Shown here in pieces: positions 30,086 through 38,626 of a stretch of 64,000 nucleotides of DNA. Source of the DNA: an uncultured bacterium. Lineage in GTDB: Bacteria > Planctomycetota > UBA1135 > GCA-002686595. How positions within the stretch are numbered: the first letter of the stretch is position 1; the number at the start of each line of letters is the position of its first letter. The DNA is taken from positions 1 to 64,000 of the forward strand of contig CALCXM010000011.1 in assembly GCA_937905825.1 (NCBI GenBank). Direction: 5' to 3'. The position numbers and the translations under genes are program-made. The notes under the pieces are model-generated. The model saw only the letters and a list, made by a program, of their open reading frames with translations. It made no database searches and was not told where the DNA came from.

Positions 30086-32023
30086 TCAGCCTTCGCAGAC
30101 GCCCGTTTGTACGTTCAAGAGAGAGCAGCCGCGGCAGGGTCCCAAGGGACAAGTCTCGCCTGCATGGCTAAGGATCGTTTCGATGTCCAGCGTGCTGAGC
30201 ACGGGCCGCGGGGCGGCTTTTGGACGCCCGCCAGGACGCGGCGTCTGCGCCGGGCGCGGGCCTTGACCTGGGACGTTCTTCGTGAAGACCGGCGCGCTCT
30301 TGAGGCCCGGCTGCACCTTGGACTGCATCCCGGAGCCGGATGGCTTGGGCGCCTGCGGGATCAGAACCGGTTGCGGAGCCGGGATCGGACGCGTGGGAGC
30401 AGGTTGCGGCGCGCTGCGCTGAATCGGAGGCGCGGGGCTCGGCGCTTGCGCACGCGGGGACCCGCCAAAGGTCGGGTTGCCTTGCCAGTTGCTCGTGGTG
30501 TTGATCGCCGAGCTGATCGACTTGGATCGCAAGCTCGGGGCAAGCGCCGGATCGCCTTCCATGTTGGAACCGCGCGGGGCGAGCTGGCCGCCCATGCTGG
30601 CCGCGAGGGCGTGATCCTTCGCCTCTTGTTCGCGCCAATCGCGACGCACGTAGGCCACGCGCTTGATGTTGAGCAGGTGCCGCGCGGAGATGTTGTCCGA
30701 GCTGATGTTGCCCGCTTGCGGACCGCAGCCCAGGCTCACGGATGGATCCAAGTGGGTGCTGTAACCGACCGCGCCCATGGACGTCGGTCCATTGACGATG
30801 ATGCGGCTCGCGGGCTTCTCCAAGAAGAAGGCGTCCAGGACTTCCTGGTCCTCCGCGTGAATCCCCATGGTGTGGCCCAATCCGCCGTGCTTGAGGGTCT
30901 GCATGCAAATGTCGCAACCCTCCTGCCAACCGTCGACCACGTGCACGGAAAGCACCGGGCACAGGATCTCGATCGTGAGCGGCCAATCCCGCCCGACACC
31001 ACCTTGCGGGCAAAGCAGAACAGTCGTGTGCTCTGGCACATGGAAACCCGCGGCACGCGCGATCTTGTCCGGGTCCTGCCCCACCACTTCGGCGTTCATC
31101 ATGCCGTTGCGGTTGCAGTGGCGTGCGAGCATGGCGGTTTCGCGCTCGTCGCACAAATAGGCACCGCGCTTCAACAGCTCGCCCATCAACTCGTCATAGA
31201 TGGGGCGGTCCGCGACGATGGCCTGTTCCGAACAGCAGAAGGTTGCGTTGTCGAAGCTCTGGCTCGTGACGATGGCGCGCGCCACCTCGCAGGGCTTGGC
31301 GGAACGATCCACGTAGACCGGCACGTTGCCAGGACCGACGCCATAGGCCGGGCGCCCCGAGCTGTAGGCGGCCTTGACCAAGCCCTCCCCGCCGGTGGCC
31401 AAGATGATGGCCGTGTCCTTGCTCTTCATCAGCTCGCCGGTGGACTCCAGGGTCGGCTCCTGCAGGGCGATCACTAGGTCCGGGGGGGCTCCCACCGACT
31501 GAATCGCGCGACGCATGATTTCGACCGTTTGGGCGATGCAACGGATGGCGCGCGGGTGCGGCGAGAGCACGATCGCATTGCGACCCTTCACACTCACCAA
31601 AGCCTTGAAAGCGGCTGTAGACGTGGGATTCGTGGTGGGAACGATTCCAGCGATGATGCCCGAAGGGGTGGCCACTTCCACCAACCCGCGGCCAACGTCG
31701 CGGCGGATCACTCCGACTGTTTTCTCGTCCTTGATCGAGTCCCAAGTCCCCATCGAACCAAACAGGTTCTTGAGGATCTTGTAGTGCACGCGACCGATGC
31801 CCGTCTCGTCCACGGCGAGCCGCGCGAGTTCGTACGCGTTGTCCCGAACCGCGTGGGCCATGGCTTCACAAACGCGGTCGATTTGCGCTTGGGAGTAACG
31901 GCTCACTGCCTTTTGCGCCACCTTGGCCTTGGCCAACGCGCTGCGCACTTCTTGCAGGGACCGCAGATCGGGATCGAGTGTTGCCACGGGGATTCTTCGC
32001 GGAACGGCGGGCTTTCGCCCCAC
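30086..32023 (-). CDS. BMC-associated acylating aldehyde dehydrogenase (EutE/PduP-like) with Pro-rich linker and Cys-rich C-terminal tail
   Basis: GIIAGIVPTTNPTSTAAFKALVSVKGRNAIVLSPHPRA, GGEGLVKAAYSSGRPAYGVGPGNVPVYVD, SFDNATFCCSEQAIV; C-terminus STLDIETILSHAGETCPLGPCRGCSLLNVQTGVCEG. Confidence 0.93.
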   Translation of the reverse strand: MGRKPAVPRRIPVATLDPDLRSLQEVRSALAKAKVAQKAVSRYSQAQIDRVCEAMAHAVRDNAYELARLAVDETGIGRVHYKILKNLFGSMGTWDSIKDEKTVGVIRRDVGRGLVEVATPSGIIAGIVPTTNPTSTAAFKALVSVKGRNAIVLSPHPRAIRCIAQTVEIMRRAIQSVGAPPDLVIALQEPTLESTGELMKSKDTAIILATGGEGLVKAAYSSGRPAYGVGPGNVPVYVDRSAKPCEVARAIVTSQSFDNATFCCSEQAIVADRPIYDELMGELLKRGAYLCDERETAMLARHCNRNGMMNAEVVGQDPDKIARAAGFHVPEHTTVLLCPQGGVGRDWPLTIEILCPVLSVHVVDGWQEGCDICMQTLKHGGLGHTMGIHAEDQEVLDAFFLEKPASRIIVNGPTSMGAVGYSTHLDPSVSLGCGPQAGNISSDNISARHLLNIKRVAYVRRDWREQEAKDHALAASMGGQLAPRGSNMEGDPALAPSLRSKSISSAINTTSNWQGNPTFGGSPRAQAPSPAPPIQRSAPQPAPTRPIPAPQPVLIPQAPKPSGSGMQSKVQPGLKSAPVFTKNVPGQGPRPAQTPRPGGRPKAAPRPVLSTLDIETILSHAGETCPLGPCRGCSLLNVQTGVCEG

Positions 32024-32060
32024 TCATGAACAGAGCAGGACGCGCGCCATTCCCGGTGGA

Positions 32061-32357
32061 TTACTGCTTGTCTTTGGTCGGCGTCAGCGGCGGCAGAATC
32101 TGCCAGACGCTGTCGTGCGGACGCGGAATCACGTGCACGCTAACCAGTTCGCCAACTCGGCGAGCGGCGGCAGCACCGGCGTCGGTAGCGGCTTTGACAG
32201 CCCCGACTTCCCCGGCAACGAACATGGTGACGAGTCCACCAGTGGCGCGCTCCTTTCCAAAGAGGTCAACCATGGCGGCTTTCACCATGGCGTCAGCAGC
32301 TTCGATCGATCCAACGAGACCTCTTGTCTCGACCATGCCTAGGGCGACAGACTTCAT
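32061..32357 (-). CDS. BMC-H hexameric shell protein
   Basis: [61 protein letters not shown]; an alternative ATG lies at 32366. Confidence 0.96.
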   Translation of the reverse strand: MKSVALGMVETRGLVGSIEAADAMVKAAMVDLFGKERATGGLVTMFVAGEVGAVKAATDAGAAAARRVGELVSVHVIPRPHDSVWQILPPLTPTKDKQ

Positions 32358-33075
32358 GGGGAACACCTACTTGGGGTGGGAAAAGTGGGGACGAGTCCCG
32401 CGGGGGTTGAACGGTGTCATGTCGGGGGGTCTCTTGGGGGTCTCTTGCCCCCGAGCGTCCAATCCACAAGGAATGGTGCCCTCCGCGGCGGGGATTCTAG
32501 GCTCGGCACGGGGAAATTGCCACGGACAGGTGGGGTCCCCGACAAAGGTCTATGCCTGCCTGGAAGCTAAGGTCCAGTTGCCCCCCCGACCGGGTGCACT
32601 CGGGAACTGCGTCGCATGAGTGTGGATCCGGAGCGAGAGGAGCTCCACAACCCGCGGAGCCTCCAGGGCTCGGACCCACACCCCGGTTGCGGGAGGGCCT
32701 GGTGACACTCGCGCTTCGCCGAAGATCTGCGAAACGTGCCTCGCCGGCCCCAAACTTTGGACAACCGGCCACCTCCGGGGCTCACCGGGCGAGGAGCCCC
32801 CGGCCCCGCCCACATCGTTGCTACGCAGTTCCACGGGGCACAGATTAGGGGCGTTTCGCTGAGCGGAAGGGCTCGCCGCGCCAGCCTCCGGCCCGTAGAA
32901 ACACCCCTTCCAGCCCCCCTCCCGAGCGAAATCGAACCCCCGGGGACCCCACAGGCAACTCGCGCTAGATCCCGGGAACTCCTGATTAAAAAAGTGTGTC
33001 AAGATGAGGCGTTGACCCTCTCCGGCCCCCCCCTCTGGCCCGGATGATCCCTCTTCTTCACCTAACAATCCAATC

Positions 33076-35589
33076 ATGAGACCTGCGACACTCCCCACGC
33101 TGGCCTGCGCTGTGCTTTTCGGAGCCCCCGCCTTTGCCCAGGGCACCCGCCCCTTCCCCATGCCGACCGCTGCCAGTGACCCCGCCCTTGGCACCGTCAC
33201 CGTCATCCCCGACTTCGAGCAGTTCAAAGAGCTCACGACCCGCCAGCAGGTGACCCTCGAGGACCTGTACCTCCCGGGCGGCGACGTGCTCGACCTCCAA
33301 TTGGAGCGCATCGACCTCGCTCGTTTGAAGTACAGCTTTGTGGTCGACGGCCGGGCTCGGCCTGACTTGCTCGACGACCTCGACATCTCGGTTTGGAAAG
33401 GAGAAGTCGTCGGCCAGCCGAACTCCGAAGTGTTCTTGTCCTTCTCCCGTGAAGGCTCCCGTGGTTGGATCCAACAGGGCACAGAGGTCATGCACCTCAT
33501 GCCGCAGCCGAACGCTCAAGGCAACTGGGCGGAGGGCAGCTCCATCTTCGTTAGCGAGGACACCCTCAATCAGCTCGGGAATCGCCTCGATGGCTTCTGC
33601 GACTACGACGAAGTGTCTGGATCCCTCGGCGAGCGCACGCGCACTGCCCCGACCCTGACCCAGGCTGACTTGGACGCGCAGGCGATGACCCAAGCACTGG
33701 GAAGCAGCTGCAACTTCCGCGAGTGTGCAATCGCTCTCGAAACCGACTACCAGCTCTTCCAGGTCTTCGGCAGCCTCGGCGCCGAAACCGCCTACGTGAC
33801 GTCCTTGACGGCAGCCGCGAGTGATCGTTACCAGACTTCCGTCAACACGGTCCTGACGTTCCCCTACATCCAGTTCTACACCACGAGCAACGATCCCTGG
33901 TCTTCTCCTGAAGGTGGTGGAAGCAGCATCGACATGCTGAACGAGTTCCAAGCCGCTTGGGTTGGAAGCATTCCCACCGGCGCGCGCATCGGTCACTTCC
34001 TGAGTGGTGCTGGCCTCGGTGGCGGCGTCGCTTGGCTCGACATCCTTTGCAACGACACCTACAACTTCTCGGTCAGTGGCAACATCAACGGCAACCTGAG
34101 TTTCCCGATCACCCAGAACCCCAACAACTGGGACTTCATCGTGTTCACGCACGAACTGGGACACAACTTCGGAACGCCCCACACCCACGACTACTGCCCC
34201 CCGCTCGACCAGTGCGCTCCTAGCGGTTACTTCGGTCAGTGCCAGAACAGCCAAGTGTGCACCAACCAAGGCACGCTCATGAGCTACTGCCACCTGTGCA
34301 GCGGCGGCACCGGCAACGTCACGACCTTCTTCCACCCTGCAGCGATCGCGACCATGCAGCCCCTCGTGGACTCCTGCTTGCCGTTGTACACGGGTGCAAA
34401 CGTGACCCCCCCGAGCTTGATTAGCTCCACGGGAACCACCGCAGTGGACGCCGAGATTGTTGGCAACATCCAAGGCAACGTGAGCTTGAACTACCGCTAC
34501 AACGGCGGAAGCTACACCGCGATCACGATGAGCAGCACCGGCGGCAACAACTTCACGGGCAACCTTCCGGCAGCCAACTGCTCGGATACCCCGGAGTTCT
34601 ACATCAGCTACACGGATGCGAGCTGTGGCCCGGTGACCGTCCCCGAGGGTGGCGCGACGACTCCTTTCACGGCCAGCGTGGGAACCGCAACGACGGTCTT
34701 CGCGGATGACTTCAACGCCGACAACGGTTGGACCACCCAAAACCTGGGCGCCACCAGCGGCGACTGGCAGCGCGGCGTGCCCGTCAACGACGGCGGCTGG
34801 GACTACGACCCGATCTCTGACGGCGACGGCAGCGGATCCGCTTACTTGACCCAAAACGAAAGCGGCAACACGGACGTCGATGGCGGCTCCGTGCGCTTGT
34901 TCTCGCCGGTGCTCGACATGAGCGCGAATGGTGTTCAGTTGGAGTACCAGTACTTCCTGCGCCTCTCCAACCAAGATGGTGGAGACAAGCTGGAGCTGGA
35001 GCTCAGCCCGAACGGCTCGAGTGGTCCCTGGACCAGCATCGCTGTGCACGACACGGACGGCGGCCTCGGCTGGCGTTCGCACTCGATCGACATGTCCACC
35101 ACGGGCGTGACGCTCGGGTCCAACATGATGATTCGCGTGACCGCTAACGACGCCGATGCTCAGAGCATCGTCGAAGCCGGTTTCGACGGATTCGATCTGA
35201 GCAGCGTAAGCTGCGGCAACGGAGGCCCGGTCTCCTACTGCGCTGGCAATGGCAACTCTGCCTTCCCCGGCGGAGCGATCCTGAACCACACCTCCGGCAC
35301 CCCTGGCGGGCCCATGAACTTCTTGGTGACCGACCTCCCAAACACTCCCGGGTTGCTCTTCTTCGGTCCCCAGCAGCAGGACGCGCCCTTCGGCTGTGGA
35401 CGCCTGTGCGTGGGCGGTCAACTGACGCGCTCCAACGTGTTCACCGCCTCGGGCAACGTGGTCAACGCCAGCTTCGACACGACGGGGATCGCTTCGACCC
35501 CCTTCAACATCCAGTACTGGTACCGTGACGTCGCCAACCAGATCTCCTGTGGCGGAGCGTTCAACACGTCGAACGCCATCGGGTTCTAG
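33076..35589 (+). CDS. Secreted reprolysin-like metalloprotease with C-terminal planctomycete-type secreted module
   Basis: Signal peptide; zinc site VFTHELGHNFGTPHTH and downstream MSYC; C-terminus FGCGRLCVGGQLTR...FNIQYWYRDVANQISCGGAFNTSNAIGF. Confidence 0.88.
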   Translation: MRPATLPTLACAVLFGAPAFAQGTRPFPMPTAASDPALGTVTVIPDFEQFKELTTRQQVTLEDLYLPGGDVLDLQLERIDLARLKYSFVVDGRARPDLLDDLDISVWKGEVVGQPNSEVFLSFSREGSRGWIQQGTEVMHLMPQPNAQGNWAEGSSIFVSEDTLNQLGNRLDGFCDYDEVSGSLGERTRTAPTLTQADLDAQAMTQALGSSCNFRECAIALETDYQLFQVFGSLGAETAYVTSLTAAASDRYQTSVNTVLTFPYIQFYTTSNDPWSSPEGGGSSIDMLNEFQAAWVGSIPTGARIGHFLSGAGLGGGVAWLDILCNDTYNFSVSGNINGNLSFPITQNPNNWDFIVFTHELGHNFGTPHTHDYCPPLDQCAPSGYFGQCQNSQVCTNQGTLMSYCHLCSGGTGNVTTFFHPAAIATMQPLVDSCLPLYTGANVTPPSLISSTGTTAVDAEIVGNIQGNVSLNYRYNGGSYTAITMSSTGGNNFTGNLPAANCSDTPEFYISYTDASCGPVTVPEGGATTPFTASVGTATTVFADDFNADNGWTTQNLGATSGDWQRGVPVNDGGWDYDPISDGDGSGSAYLTQNESGNTDVDGGSVRLFSPVLDMSANGVQLEYQYFLRLSNQDGGDKLELELSPNGSSGPWTSIAVHDTDGGLGWRSHSIDMSTTGVTLGSNMMIRVTANDADAQSIVEAGFDGFDLSSVSCGNGGPVSYCAGNGNSAFPGGAILNHTSGTPGGPMNFLVTDLPNTPGLLFFGPQQQDAPFGCGRLCVGGQLTRSNVFTASGNVVNASFDTTGIASTPFNIQYWYRDVANQISCGGAFNTSNAIGF

Positions 35590-35609
35590 TCTGAGCCTGC
35601 GCTGATTTG

Positions 35610-35647
35610 CGGCCGGTCCGGGAAGCTCCCGGGCCGGCCGTTTTTTT
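35610..35647 (+). terminator. Rho-independent terminator after the metalloprotease gene
   Basis: CGGCCGGTCCGGGAAGCTCCCGGGCCGGCCG followed by TTTTTTTG. Confidence 0.9.
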
Positions 35648-35693
35648 GTTGGGAGCCCACGCCGCTCCTGCCGAAAGGTATGCTTAACCACCT

Positions 35694-37133
35694 ATGCTTC
35701 CCCCCACTCAATTGACGCGGGCGCTGCGCAAGTCCGCCGTCCCCTGCTTGTTGCTAAGCCTGCTCCTCAGCGCTTGCGGAGCTGGAGAACCGGCCAAAGG
35801 CAAAGACAAGGACTTGGTGGTCCTCGTCATCATCGACACCCTGCGGCGCGATGCTTTGGGCTGCTACGGCAATTCGGAAGCGCGCACCCCCACCATCGAC
35901 GGGCTCGCGAACGAGGGCACGCGCTTTGCCCAAGCGATCTCCTCCTCCGGCTGGACCCTGCCCTCGGTCGCATCGATGTTGACGGGCAACTGGCCCACCA
36001 TGCACAAGGCCCTGGGCAAGAACTCGCGCCTTACACCGATCACCAAGGACCTGCCGATGGCGTCGGAGGTCTTCGCTGCCAACGGATACCGCTCCCTCGG
36101 ATTTGCAAACGCTGCTTTTCTAAGTCCGCTGCTCGGCCTCGACCGGGGCTTTGAACTGTTCGATCACAAGCACGCATACAACTGGGAGATTCGACGCGCC
36201 GACGAAACCGTCGATGCGGCCCTCCTGGCACTCAGTGAACGAGAAGGCCAAAAGGTCTTTCTCTTGCTGCACCTCTTCGATGCGCACTTGGACTACGACC
36301 CGCCGGACGGGTTCATCACGCCCTTCGTGGGTACGCGCAACGATCCCGACATCCCCATCTCCATGAAGGAGTGCATGGCCCTGCGCCAGGGAGAGGAACT
36401 CGCGAAGCCCAAGCCAGCGGACATCGAGTACCTGCGCAACGCCTACCAGGGAGAGGTCGCCTTCGTCGACAGCGCCATCGAACGCTTCGTGGGCGGCTTG
36501 AAGGACCTGGAACGTTGGGATCACACCACCATGGTGATCACCGCGGATCACGGGGAAGAGTTTTGGGATCACGGTGGCTTCGAGCACGGACACACGCTCT
36601 ATGACGAGCTCGTTCGAATTCCGTTGATCATCCGTGCCCCGAAGAGTCAGACCCTTACGTCTCACTTGGTGGAACGCCAGGTCCGCACGATCGACATCAT
36701 GCCGACGCTCTTCAACATGGCTGGCATCAAGGATTCGCCGAGCTTCATTGGAGAATCGCTCTTGCCGGACATGCTCGGAAAAACTCCGAAGCGCATTCCC
36801 CCCGCCTTTAGCCAAGGGACCCTGTACGGTGCCGACAAGATGTCTTGGCGTCACAACGGGTACAACCTGATCGTCGACCGTGCCCGCAAGGGAGCCGCCG
36901 GCACCGAACTCTACGATCTAGAGCAGGACCCCTTGCAGATGACCGACATCTCGAAGGAGCAGCAAGAACTCACGGACAAGCTCTCCACTGAACTCTCCCG
37001 GTTTGCGCGAGACCTCAAGAGCCGCGCCGAAACGATCTCGACCCCGGAGCTCGAGAACATGGCACCCACGCGGATCAAGGAGTACATGAAGAGCATCGAA
37101 GCTCTGGGGTACAGCGGTCGGGAACAGGAGTAG
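35694..37133 (+). CDS. Sulfatase-like/alkaline phosphatase superfamily lipoprotein
   Basis: Lipobox LLSACGAG; VLVIIDTLRRDALGCYGN; SSGWTLPSVASMLTGNWP; ITADHGEEFWDHGGFEHGHTLYDELVRIPLI. Confidence 0.88.
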   Translation: MLPPTQLTRALRKSAVPCLLLSLLLSACGAGEPAKGKDKDLVVLVIIDTLRRDALGCYGNSEARTPTIDGLANEGTRFAQAISSSGWTLPSVASMLTGNWPTMHKALGKNSRLTPITKDLPMASEVFAANGYRSLGFANAAFLSPLLGLDRGFELFDHKHAYNWEIRRADETVDAALLALSEREGQKVFLLLHLFDAHLDYDPPDGFITPFVGTRNDPDIPISMKECMALRQGEELAKPKPADIEYLRNAYQGEVAFVDSAIERFVGGLKDLERWDHTTMVITADHGEEFWDHGGFEHGHTLYDELVRIPLIIRAPKSQTLTSHLVERQVRTIDIMPTLFNMAGIKDSPSFIGESLLPDMLGKTPKRIPPAFSQGTLYGADKMSWRHNGYNLIVDRARKGAAGTELYDLEQDPLQMTDISKEQQELTDKLSTELSRFARDLKSRAETISTPELENMAPTRIKEYMKSIEALGYSGREQE

Positions 37134-37181
37134 TTTCTCGTGCGACGCGCTGCACCTGCGCGCGACCAACCGATCGAGCAA

Positions 37182-37208
37182 GAGGCGAGTCTCTCCGAGA
37201 CTCGCCTC
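37182..37208. terminator. Hairpin between convergent genes, possible terminator
   Basis: GCGAGTCTC-TCC-GAGACTCGC inverted repeat; only a weak T-run follows. Confidence 0.4.
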
Positions 37209-37414
37209 GCACTTTGCCCGGGGAGCCACAGGTTCGGTGCATTCCACCCGGCTGTCAGCAGCCGGAGCCTCCCTACGGACTCGAGGAGTGCGACACGTTT
37301 CCCCAATCCACGGCTGACAAGTGAACCAACCCGCCACACCGCTGTGGTGTGCATTCGACTCCCGCCAGCAGAGAGCGTCACCCTCAAAGGGATCGCCCCT
37401 TGTCGGCCGGGTCT

Positions 37415-38626
37415 CTAGTACTTGCTGAACGCGTCGCGGTCGAGGGAAGGCTCTTGGTTTGCGGAGAGCCCAACGGCGAGCCCGAGGGCCGTGAGGGAAA
37501 CCAAGAGGGACGATCCGCCCGTGGAGATCAAGGGCAGGGTCAAGCCCGTCATCGGCAAGAGCCCGAGGTTGACCGCCACGTGGACGCCCACGTGCGCCGC
37601 GAAGTAGATCGCGACGCCTCCCACCACCAGCCGGGTGAATCGATCGCGCACTTCCGAGGCGCCAATCATGAGCAAGACCACGAGCAAGCAGTAAAGCACG
37701 AGCACCGCGCAGGCTCCGACGAAGCCCGACTCGCCGGCGATCACGGCGAACACGGAATCGGATTCGCGCTCCGGCAGAATGCCTGCCTCGTTCGCGATGC
37801 CACGGCCGAGTCCTTTGCCACGCAGCTCTCCCTGGCCGATGGACATGCGCGAATGGTAGGCGTGGAAGCCCGGCCCTTGGCGCGCATCGATCAGTGGCTC
37901 CGCGTCGATCGCCTCGTACCAGGTGTCGATGCGTTCAAGTTGGTAGTCGCGCACTCCAATCTCGTATTGCCAAGCGCCGACGCCAGCACCGATTCCGAGG
38001 GCGACCAAGAACGACAACAACCAGCCGTTGGCACCGGCGAGGTAGAGCATCCCCAGGGTCACGGGAATGATCGTCATGGCCGTTCCAAGGTCCGGCTGAA
38101 GAACCACGAGCCCCATGGGAATCACGGCCAAGGCGATCGGACCGAACCACTCCCCCGGGTGACTCAAGCGGTTGCGGCACAGGACCCGCGCGAGGATCAA
38201 GATGATCGCGAGCTTCGCAAACTCCGAAGGCTGAATGTCGAACACGCTCGTCTCGATCCAACGCCGGGCGTTGTTGCGTTCCGCGCCGATAAACGGCACG
38301 GCCAAAAGCAACACGAGGCAGGCGGCGTAGAGCTTCCAGGCATTCGCACGCAACCAACTGGGGCGCACAAGGATGCCAATCAGCAGACAGGGACTCGCGA
38401 CGATCAGCTTCTTGATGTGCGACTCGAGCAGAATGCCATTGGCCCGATCATGCTCTACGTCAGCTGTCGCCATCTGGGACAAGAACAGCAGGCCGATCCC
38501 GAGCAAGACGAATCCAATGAACAGGGTATGCCATCCCATCTCGTGCCAACGCACCCAATGAACGGAGAACACGCCTCGCACTGGGGCGAAGTGGCTGGGT
38601 CGGCGCATGGCAGCTCGGCGACTCAT
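37415..38626 (-). CDS. rodA: Rod shape-determining SEDS protein RodA
   Basis: Multi-TM SEDS protein; FDIQPSEFAKLAIILILAR, VVLQPDLGTAMTIIPVTLGMLYLAG, GLTLPLISTGGSSLL. Confidence 0.93.
   Translation of the reverse strand: MSRRAAMRRPSHFAPVRGVFSVHWVRWHEMGWHTLFIGFVLLGIGLLFLSQMATADVEHDRANGILLESHIKKLIVASPCLLIGILVRPSWLRANAWKLYAACLVLLLAVPFIGAERNNARRWIETSVFDIQPSEFAKLAIILILARVLCRNRLSHPGEWFGPIALAVIPMGLVVLQPDLGTAMTIIPVTLGMLYLAGANGWLLSFLVALGIGAGVGAWQYEIGVRDYQLERIDTWYEAIDAEPLIDARQGPGFHAYHSRMSIGQGELRGKGLGRGIANEAGILPERESDSVFAVIAGESGFVGACAVLVLYCLLVVLLMIGASEVRDRFTRLVVGGVAIYFAAHVGVHVAVNLGLLPMTGLTLPLISTGGSSLLVSLTALGLAVGLSANQEPSLDRDAFSKY

Noticed and set aside
30107-31477. 456-aa plus-strand ORF inside the BMC region
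   Set aside because: Antisense to the aldehyde dehydrogenase; R/H/G-rich composition typical of a shadow frame.
33058-35691. 877-aa minus-strand ORF
   Set aside because: Antisense shadow of the metalloprotease gene, which has a signal peptide and a HELGHNFGTPH zinc site on the plus strand.
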